This document shows, one piece after another, positions 25,817 to 32,301 of a stretch of 32,301 bases of DNA. This DNA is from Pseudomonadota bacterium (GTDB taxonomy: Bacteria; Bdellovibrionota_B; Oligoflexia; Oligoflexales; RGVZ01). The position numbers and the translations under genes are program-made. The notes under the pieces were generated by a model. It was not told where the DNA came from and ran no database searches. It saw only the letters and a list, made by a program, of their open reading frames with translations. Location of the stretch: positions 1 through 32,301 of the forward strand of contig JAPLFV010000278.1 of NCBI GenBank assembly GCA_026390495.1, given 5' to 3'. Position 1 is the stretch's first letter. Each line of letters starts with the position of its first letter.

Positions 25817-28800
25817 CGAGCTGTAGGCGCCGATAGCCAGCGCCGTCCAACCTGCAATATATATGTGTTATGTCTTTGGTCAGATAACAATGTAGCCAAT
25901 GATCCTATGTATTCTGCGGCATCTTTTCCGACTAAATTTGGAAAATGCTTGGACATGAGATAGATATACTGGGACTTCAAACTATCAAGGGAGTGATAAA
26001 ATGTTCCTGTTGAAGGCAATTCACCAACGGATTTGAAGGATACATTTTTAATGATTCGGTCAGCATCTTTGTCCATGCCTCTAAGCTTATATGACGATGC
26101 GATATATACTGCCGATAGAGACTTCGTCCAATTTAACTCCTTTGATACCGGCAAATTCTTTGAAAAGTCCTCGTATACTTCGTGCAAAAATTGCGCATTA
26201 ACCAATCCTGCTCTCGCAAGTATGTAAGTAGAAAACGCAACGTCTAACTGTCCACTTGGATTTCGATTGACGCGATTAGACCTGATATACTCGGTTATAT
26301 GATTCATTAGTTTTTGAAACGAGCTATCGCGCTTCATAACTTTAGAGTCCAACATTTCCACGTATAAAAGACCTACGTATGCATTCAACATACCTGATTG
26401 AGCGCCATTAGAATTCCAATATCCGAATCCACCAATCATGGACTGGCGCGTTCGAATCATCGCATTTGCCTTCTCGAGAAATGCAATGGATTTTGATTTG
26501 TCACTAATAATTTCCTTGTTATTGACGAATGCCACGATCGGTAGGGACTGGCTTGTAATCTGCTCCGTACACCCATGAGGATACGCCTCTAAAAAACTGA
26601 CGAGTGCTTGAGCAAATCCAAGTGGCAGAGAGCTAAATGACACCTTTCCATCATAAAGCTCATGATACATTTCACGAGTCACTTCAATTTTATCTGACGA
26701 GCCCTTCACAATCTTACTACCCACTGTTGTTGCATAAGGTGTACCTGGGCGAATGCTTAGGGTTTCCTCGTGAATCACAGACTCCGCTGAATTATTCGCT
26801 AAACTAACTTTGAAATTTACAGAATGCGACTTTAAAACCCCTTCAGCCTTAAACTCAAATTTTGCAACAACCTCTTTGCCTTCGGAAACGGTCAACTCTT
26901 GCCTAGGTTTGCTAAGAGTTAAACCCTCGCTTGCGGTCGCCTCTACGATCACTTTGGCATCTTTCCCAGATCCAATCGATTGATTACTAATCGTGACTTC
27001 ACCGACGAATTGATCACCCGGCGCAACGAATAAAGGTAAAACAGGAGAAATGACAAATGAGCCAACCCGCCGCCCTTTAGAACTTGCGGTGCCAAATGAA
27101 GAATCACCTATCGCTACAGCAATGAGCCGATAGGATCCGTTAAAATGTGATGGTAGCTCAACGTCTACAACGTTAACCCCAGCTTTTCCGTCAAATATCC
27201 CGCTCCAAAATGCCGCTGGTGGCAAAGACTTCCTTCTAAATGGATTAATATTCCGGGCCAATGCTCCGTCTTGATCGCCACCTGCAGCGGCCTTCATCGC
27301 AATAGAATACTCCGGAAGAATCAAATCTAAAATCTGCCTTGTTTCCACCTCATGAGCCTTCTTTCTAAAAAAGTGCTTCAAAGGATCCGGATTTCGATAA
27401 CGGGCAACCTGCAAAATACCTTCGTCAACAGCAAACAAGACGACGCGCATTGGCTCACTTAATGTCATATTTACCGGAACTTTGCGATCGGGCTTTGTCA
27501 CTTCTGGATGTTCGAGTTTAATGGACGAACTATAATTCTTAATACTTACCCGCAGAGGAGTAATCGCATAAGAAAGTGATTTTGTATAAATTTCTGGAGA
27601 GCTACTTGATCGCACATGAGTCACGTGAACATATGCGTTTCCAGTGATCCCCTTTGGAATCTTGAATTTTTGCACACTCGATGCCTGTCCCGATTTATAC
27701 CAGGTTGAGCTTAGAACCCTGTCAGACTCGACAGTAATGTAACCAGAGCCAGCATAAGGTGCCTTTATCTCGAGATCTGCCTCTTCACCGATATCATATT
27801 CTTTTTTGGAAAGTTTTAATTTCAGCTCCGAGTTACGATCTAGGCCCCGATCTAAGTCACCTGATCCTGCGATTGAAAAATGAACTGAGGCAAGCGTGGC
27901 TCCATCGCTATTAAAAAACTTAATGTCATAATCTCCAGATTTATCGCTGGGCAATTGATAGCGAAAGCCTTCTGCGCCAATTGAAATATCCTTAGACTCG
28001 ACAATTTCTTCCACTTGTTTTGATTGATATCGATAGAGACCGTCACTACCAGCAACTAAAGTTGACAAATATTTTGTTCGAAACAGTGATAATTTCAGTC
28101 CCTTGGTCTCGACCTTCTGCAGGAGGTTATTGAGCGATATAATATCTACATGTCTCTTTGAATTTTGTTTGATCCATTGCAAATCACCGTCAGACTTCAC
28201 ACCTAAAATATAATCTCGATCTGCAACAATAGCTTGAGCAACTCTAGCAACAAACCGTCCTCCGCTTTTCTCAAACGCCTCTGATACAACTGACAATTTA
28301 TAAAAGCCATTATCGTTATTGAGATCAGGCAAACTCTCAAAAACCATGCCTTGCTCGTCGGTTTCGAAATCTCCAAAAGATCGGTCATTGACCGCATCAG
28401 TTCGACTTTCAGGAAAAAAGAAATTCCAGTCCTCGTAGCCCTTCATTTCTGGAAAGCTTGGAACTAATGAATACTTAAATTGCACCTTATTACCTTCAGC
28501 AGGTCCACCAAAAAGATTTTCAACCTTTGTGCGAACCTTATATTGAGACGGCTTAATCCAAGCCTTCTCCAAAATCTTCGAGGGCAAATCGCCTTTCTCA
28601 ATGACTAAGTCTGTATCCGATTTCAAACGATCTGGCAAAAATTCTTGGATCCTTAGATTCGTAGATCCCACGGTTACTTTTCGTTTATCATCCTTAATCA
28701 TTTGAACCGAAGCTATATATGGCCCGGTCAACCAATGGGTCTCTGTTTTGATGCGATGCTCATCAAAGCCAAATTTCCCAGCCTCAAATGATCGCTTCAA

Positions 28801-31143
28801 TACCTCCTGACCACGTGGATTTGTCAATATCAACTCCAATGGAAGCCCAGCCGGAAGCTGAATCAATCCAGGTCCTTTAATAATTGACCCAACGATCACG
28901 TCCTCACCGGGTCGATATAGTCCTCGGTCAGAAAAGACGTATCCATCTATACTGGAAGGGTCCAGGACTTCTCCGCCAACATCAAATCGACTCGTTGAAA
29001 GTCTGCGCGAAGAATCCCGATTCACTGGAAGAAATGATAGATCATCGTCTCTTCTTGCCGTCCATGCCACGGGTTCATTTTCGGCAGTTAACCCGACAAA
29101 GCTTTTAAACACTGCTGTGCCGTTTGAATCTGTTTTTTGAGAGACCAGCGTCACACCATTTCGCGCCAATAGACCTACATCAACATTCGCCGCAGGCTTT
29201 CCAGAAAGCAACTCCATCACATAGATAATAAAGGTGCCATCTTTATTTCGTTTTGCCATCAAACCTAAATCAGTGACCAGTACAAAGCGCTTATCCTTAA
29301 ATCGCGAGTCGTTAAACTCATATTTATACTCTGGCATAGGCTCATCATCATCATCACTTTGCTCTGCCCGTTTCGATTTAAGGCTTTCAGGATCGTATTC
29401 TTCAATTGCCGCCAGGAAAAGCCCTCGCCTTTTTGTCGACTGATCAACACCGCTATTTGTTCTCAGAAACTTATTGAGGTCCAATCCAAAATAGTTGGTC
29501 TTTGTTTTAACATCACTTTGAAACTCGTGAAAATCCTCGAAGCGCTCCGAGAAATCACTGGAGGAAAAGCTCCAAAAACTTGGGGATGTAAACTGACTTT
29601 CATTGAATCGAACAAAATGATTGAGTTTATCAGGGGCTACCCGATAAAGTGTGGTCTTAACACCTTTAGCACCGTTCGATGTGATGTTAAGTCTTTTTTC
29701 ACCTGCCATCGAAAGCAAAGAGCCCTCATGCATAAATTTTATGTCTGTCGGCACTGCGGGAATTTTCAAAATTCTCTGCCATGTATCCGAAAGTTTATAA
29801 CCACCAAATGCTTCAAGGCCTCGCTTGACAGTTACAAACAAATGTCTTTTTTCCGCTACATCATGTTTAAAACCAATGACAGGAATGGGGGCTTTTTGAT
29901 TAACATCAAGTAAAGAAACCGATAATTTACGCGATTCCTTCAGAATCTTTTCATTGATCTCATTGGCATCCGACCATGCATAATTCATACGCGCTCTAGC
30001 TGCCTCCGGATCATCCGGATTTGAATCACGAGGGTCTTCCGGATTGATGGGCCTATTTATGGGAAGCTCATATAGTTCAATACTCTTGATCAAATCAGAA
30101 GGTTTTAAATTAGTCGTAAATGACACCGCCAATAGTGGCGCTAGATCACCATTTGATTCTTCTTTGATATAAGATGCATTAGCACTAACTACCTTTAAGA
30201 AGGAATCCAAAGCAGGCACTGAGAGAGGTATATCCATCTTCTCGGCAGAATTCCCTCCAAGTACTGACTGAGCCCCTGTATCGATCTTTAAAACCAGCTC
30301 CAACTCCCGCTCGGGTAAAGGTAGATTCTCGCTCTGTATATAGACACCCATGTCAAAGGGCTTATAGTTGAAGGTGACGTCATAAAGGTCTTTTCCTTCT
30401 GCATTTTCAGTATTATTTATCCGTCGAGTGGATCGAGATAATTTCACGGCATTTTCAAATGACTTTCGATCTATGGGATGAGTAAATGAAAGATCATAGG
30501 TCAGAATTTTCTTCAAAGGATCAAATGGATCTTGATAAAATTGCGACTTATTGTTCCTGAACGAAAATTTTGCCGTCGTAAATTCTAAACTGTACGTAGA
30601 TAGTACAATTTTTGAATTCAGAATTCGCTTTTCAATTTTGACAGTATATTTTTGATTTGGCACCCAATCCTTTTCAGGCAGAAACTGCAACTGAGAATCC
30701 CCAATAAAGGACCATGACCCTGCCATTGCAGGCGACAAAACAACTCCCTTATCCAAAGCTTTTCCAACCAAGTCGAGTTTGGCCGCAGAATTCTGAAAAT
30801 TGATAAACAACGTACTTGGCTTTGAGGTTGGACTGTATATTTGAGGGGTTGGCTTGACGATTGTCACTTTTGTAATAACAGGTGGTGGCAATTTCCACCA
30901 ATAATAGCCTCCATAGCTACCTACGCCGATTAAGAGCAATATAGATGTCAATATTGCATAAAACTTAGGGGCACTTTTTTCTTTCTGGCTCAGAATCCAA
31001 GCAAACATTTTTTTAAATGGATAAATCAACCACAAACCAAGAAACATAAGCCACTTTGGAGGAGACCAACTTCCTATCAAAAATTTCAAAATTTTTGAAA
31101 ACGCCGCAACAACTTGCCTAAAAAATTCAGATGCACGAGCCAT
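25807..31143 (-). CDS. Alpha-2-macroglobulin family protein (bacterial, YfhM-like), frameshifted near its end
   Basis: 1778 codons, ATG with AAAGGA upstream. A basic and hydrophobic N-terminus leads to a membrane helix at about 61-82, then YYWWKLPPP, so it is anchored in the inner membrane with the rest in the periplasm (E. coli YfhM is instead a lipoprotein). Macroglobulin domains follow, including SIDGYVFSDRGLYRPGEDV and VLFAVDEGILQVARY, typical of the family. The thioester motif GCTEQ is at about residue 1524, in YPHGCTEQ. This family traps proteases through the thioester and is believed to protect the periplasm. The last 16 residues (LQVGRRWLSAPTARCH) are not family-like: the frame is lost at an AT run and the true C-terminus is in the next ORF. 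Confidence 0.92.
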   Translation of the reverse strand: MARASEFFRQVVAAFSKILKFLIGSWSPPKWLMFLGLWLIYPFKKMFAWILSQKEKSAPKFYAILTSILLLIGVGSYGGYYWWKLPPPVITKVTIVKPTPQIYSPTSKPSTLFINFQNSAAKLDLVGKALDKGVVLSPAMAGSWSFIGDSQLQFLPEKDWVPNQKYTVKIEKRILNSKIVLSTYSLEFTTAKFSFRNNKSQFYQDPFDPLKKILTYDLSFTHPIDRKSFENAVKLSRSTRRINNTENAEGKDLYDVTFNYKPFDMGVYIQSENLPLPERELELVLKIDTGAQSVLGGNSAEKMDIPLSVPALDSFLKVVSANASYIKEESNGDLAPLLAVSFTTNLKPSDLIKSIELYELPINRPINPEDPRDSNPDDPEAARARMNYAWSDANEINEKILKESRKLSVSLLDVNQKAPIPVIGFKHDVAEKRHLFVTVKRGLEAFGGYKLSDTWQRILKIPAVPTDIKFMHEGSLLSMAGEKRLNITSNGAKGVKTTLYRVAPDKLNHFVRFNESQFTSPSFWSFSSSDFSERFEDFHEFQSDVKTKTNYFGLDLNKFLRTNSGVDQSTKRRGLFLAAIEEYDPESLKSKRAEQSDDDDEPMPEYKYEFNDSRFKDKRFVLVTDLGLMAKRNKDGTFIIYVMELLSGKPAANVDVGLLARNGVTLVSQKTDSNGTAVFKSFVGLTAENEPVAWTARRDDDLSFLPVNRDSSRRLSTSRFDVGGEVLDPSSIDGYVFSDRGLYRPGEDVIVGSIIKGPGLIQLPAGLPLELILTNPRGQEVLKRSFEAGKFGFDEHRIKTETHWLTGPYIASVQMIKDDKRKVTVGSTNLRIQEFLPDRLKSDTDLVIEKGDLPSKILEKAWIKPSQYKVRTKVENLFGGPAEGNKVQFKYSLVPSFPEMKGYEDWNFFFPESRTDAVNDRSFGDFETDEQGMVFESLPDLNNDNGFYKLSVVSEAFEKSGGRFVARVAQAIVADRDYILGVKSDGDLQWIKQNSKRHVDIISLNNLLQKVETKGLKLSLFRTKYLSTLVAGSDGLYRYQSKQVEEIVESKDISIGAEGFRYQLPSDKSGDYDIKFFNSDGATLASVHFSIAGSGDLDRGLDRNSELKLKLSKKEYDIGEEADLEIKAPYAGSGYITVESDRVLSSTWYKSGQASSVQKFKIPKGITGNAYVHVTHVRSSSSPEIYTKSLSYAITPLRVSIKNYSSSIKLEHPEVTKPDRKVPVNMTLSEPMRVVLFAVDEGILQVARYRNPDPLKHFFRKKAHEVETRQILDLILPEYSIAMKAAAGGDQDGALARNINPFRRKSLPPAAFWSGIFDGKAGVNVVDVELPSHFNGSYRLIAVAIGDSSFGTASSKGRRVGSFVISPVLPLFVAPGDQFVGEVTISNQSIGSGKDAKVIVEATASEGLTLSKPRQELTVSEGKEVVAKFEFKAEGVLKSHSVNFKVSLANNSAESVIHEETLSIRPGTPYATTVGSKIVKGSSDKIEVTREMYHELYDGKVSFSSLPLGFAQALVSFLEAYPHGCTEQITSQSLPIVAFVNNKEIISDKSKSIAFLEKANAMIRTRQSMIGGFGYWNSNGAQSGMLNAYVGLLYVEMLDSKVMKRDSSFQKLMNHITEYIRSNRVNRNPSGQLDVAFSTYILARAGLVNAQFLHEVYEDFSKNLPVSKELNWTKSLSAVYIASSYKLRGMDKDADRIIKNVSFKSVGELPSTGTFYHSLDSLKSQYIYLMSKHFPNLVGKDAAEYIGSLATLLSDQRHNTYILQVGRRWLSAPTARCH

Positions 31144-31490
31144 AACTAGTCCTTTAGAGATGTCACATGGATTGATATAACGAATATATTTAATTAAAAT
31201 TTATTCCGAGATTTTACTCGATTCCATTGTGTGATTGCTACAAATAACTTGATATATTTCTCTAAACTGTTCGGTACCGTTCACAATGAACACAATCATT
31301 CGGTTGAAGTTTGCTAGTACCTAACTTTAGCCTCAGTCTTTAGCCTCTTTGTTCAACACATGACTTAAGCCCAGCAACCTTCGACCAAAGAAACTGATCC
31401 ATCACCCCATTCAACCATTTGCTGTTTTAAAATCAATGGCCCTGTCCTAAACTGTTAGATATAGAGAAATCCTGGCTTAGGCGCAAACAT
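31144..31490. other. Intergenic region between divergent A2M and methyltransferase genes
   Basis: No gene seen. It is AT-rich near the A2M start (TATATT in minus orientation near 31180 is a possible -10). Two small dyads lie close together: CGGTACCG at 31272-31279, and GTTCA/TGAAC (31279-31283 and 31287-31291) with spacer CAA. They could be a regulator site for either gene. Confidence 0.35.
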
Positions 31491-32114
31491 ATGAGTTACT
31501 ATCAAAATGTTGTTTTCCCGAAGATGTGCAACATCGTTTCCAATCAATTCCGCAACTCAAAAGCTGAGCTACTTGCTTCATGTAGCGGAAACGTACTAGA
31601 GATTGGCTTTGGCAGTGGACTAAGCTTGCCGTTCTATTCAAGCCAAGTAACCGCCTTAACGGGAGTCGAGCCCCACGACGCAGAGCGGCATTCAGCAAAA
31701 TTGGCTAAATTAGCTGCAGCAAGTGTATTCCCCGTCAATTTAGTCGGATCGAATGCGGAGAGTATGCCGTTTAGCGATGGTACTTTTGATTCTGCCGTGA
31801 GTATTTTTACTCTTTGCTCTGTCACAAATCCAACCACAACTCTTCAAGAAATTTTGAGAGTTCTAAAACCGAATGGTAAGTTATTTTTTTTGGAACACAC
31901 CATCGACGGCCCAGGAATGAATCGTGGCTTACAAAAATTGCTTCAACCTGTATGGAACAAAATAGCCTGTGGTTGCTGCCTGGACCTAGATGCTCCTGAT
32001 CTTATGAGAAAGCATCAATTGAATCTTGATTACAAAAAATTAGGACACGGCGGATTCCCAAATTTTCTCAGTCCTATTTACATGGGAGTAGCCTCGAAGT
32101 CGTTTTTGTCTTAA
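31491..32114 (+). CDS. METTL7-like class I SAM methyltransferase
   Basis: The protein has 207 residues. Motif I is LEIGFGSG at residues 36-43, and the acidic residue after strand 2 is in TGVEPHD. The pattern VSIFTLCSVTNP and LFFLEH, then LLQPVWNKIACGCCLDLD, is that of the small methyltransferases related to METTL7 and to phospholipid/ubiquinone-type enzymes. Substrate is unknown (lipid or thiol are the usual guesses). ATG 31491 is preceded by only a weak site (TTAGGCG). It is divergent from the A2M gene. Confidence 0.88.
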   Translation: MSYYQNVVFPKMCNIVSNQFRNSKAELLASCSGNVLEIGFGSGLSLPFYSSQVTALTGVEPHDAERHSAKLAKLAAASVFPVNLVGSNAESMPFSDGTFDSAVSIFTLCSVTNPTTTLQEILRVLKPNGKLFFLEHTIDGPGMNRGLQKLLQPVWNKIACGCCLDLDAPDLMRKHQLNLDYKKLGHGGFPNFLSPIYMGVASKSFLS

Positions 32115-32265
32115 AAGCATCAAACCAAGTTCAGTCACCACGTTTCCGTCATCCAGAACCAAGTGAAGTGTCCATGGGGATGTGCTAAAAAGAAAAAAGT
32201 GTGCCCCAATTTCGACGAGGTCAACTAAAGTCGCCTCAAACTTAAAAAGAAAAGGGGGCACTCAG
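32115..32265. other. Intergenic region with a GTGCCCC/GGGGCAC repeat
   Basis: GTGCCCC (about 32199-32205) and GGGGCAC (about 32255-32261) are inverted copies separated by roughly 50 bases, just before the ORF at the right edge. On the minus strand an open frame from GTG 32261 reads LHLVLDDGNVVTELGLML, which looks protein-like but has no good start and overlaps the methyltransferase. It could be the edge of a mobile element or of a decayed gene; the window ends too soon to tell. Confidence 0.3.
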
Positions 32266-32301
32266 ATGGCTTTATCAAATCAAATCGCTTTGGACAACAA
32301 A
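32266..32301 (+). CDS. Start of an unidentified gene, cut by the window edge
   Basis: ATG at 32266 follows a G-run (GGGGG, about 32254-32258) and opens 12 codons, MALSNQIALDNK, to the window end with no stop. Too short to identify. Confidence 0.35.
   Translation, partial: MALSNQIALDNK

Noticed and set aside
29359-29913. 184-codon ORF on the plus strand inside the A2M gene
   Set aside because: It is antisense to a well-supported, family-like coding sequence and has irregular composition and no family match.

Overview
The window reads as chromosomal DNA of a Gram-negative bacterium with low-to-moderate GC. The signs are an Omp85/POTRA-type outer-membrane protein cut by the left edge, several lipoproteins with lipoboxes, and a periplasmic alpha-2-macroglobulin/PBP1C pair. 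TTG and GTG starts are frequent, and exported proteins of unknown function are abundant. Together these suggest a Bdellovibrionota/Oligoflexia-like or deltaproteobacterial-grade organism. This is inference; there is no rRNA or other phylogenetic marker in the window. Genes are densely packed on both strands and I see no tRNA, rRNA, CRISPR array or complete insertion sequence.

Layout. 1-565 (-) is the N-terminal part of a POTRA outer-membrane protein. 764-1591 (-) is a SAM methyltransferase, divergent from a three-gene operon (1692-3536, +) coding for a YkgJ-like Cys-cluster protein, a hemolysin III/PAQR membrane protein and a YecM-like VOC protein. 3564-12423 is rich in exported proteins of unknown role: a Cys-rich secreted protein, a secreted beta-rich protein, a leucine-rich-repeat protein, two lipoproteins and another small secreted protein, with one EamA permease among them. 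12440-16739 holds a DUF4126 membrane protein, an overlooked 43-codon Lys/Ala-rich gene, an MFS transporter divergent from a LysR regulator that shares a palindromic operator with it, a two-TM potassium channel and a small membrane protein. 16827-19016 is a MocR/GabR-type regulator divergent from a RimJ/RimL-like acetyltransferase, with an array of CTGGTA boxes between them.

19168-31143 (-) is an envelope block. A 1778-codon alpha-2-macroglobulin ORF carries the GCTEQ thioester site. It is followed by a 264-codon ORF that is clearly the C-terminus of the same protein in another frame, then pbpC (penicillin-binding protein 1C), then a lipoprotein with about 12 NHL-like beta-propeller repeats. 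In other bacteria A2M and PBP1C are paired as a periplasmic guard plus peptidoglycan repair system. 31491-32114 (+) is a METTL7-like methyltransferase, and a new ORF opens at the right edge.

The two most notable observations are these. First, the A2M gene is broken exactly at a short AT dinucleotide run, and removing one unit would restore a family-like reading frame. Second, a 41-bp copy of the 3' end of pbpC lies about 3.5 kb away, so that the NHL lipoprotein gene is bracketed by direct repeats of a gene end, the arrangement expected after insertion or duplication of a segment at a gene terminus.
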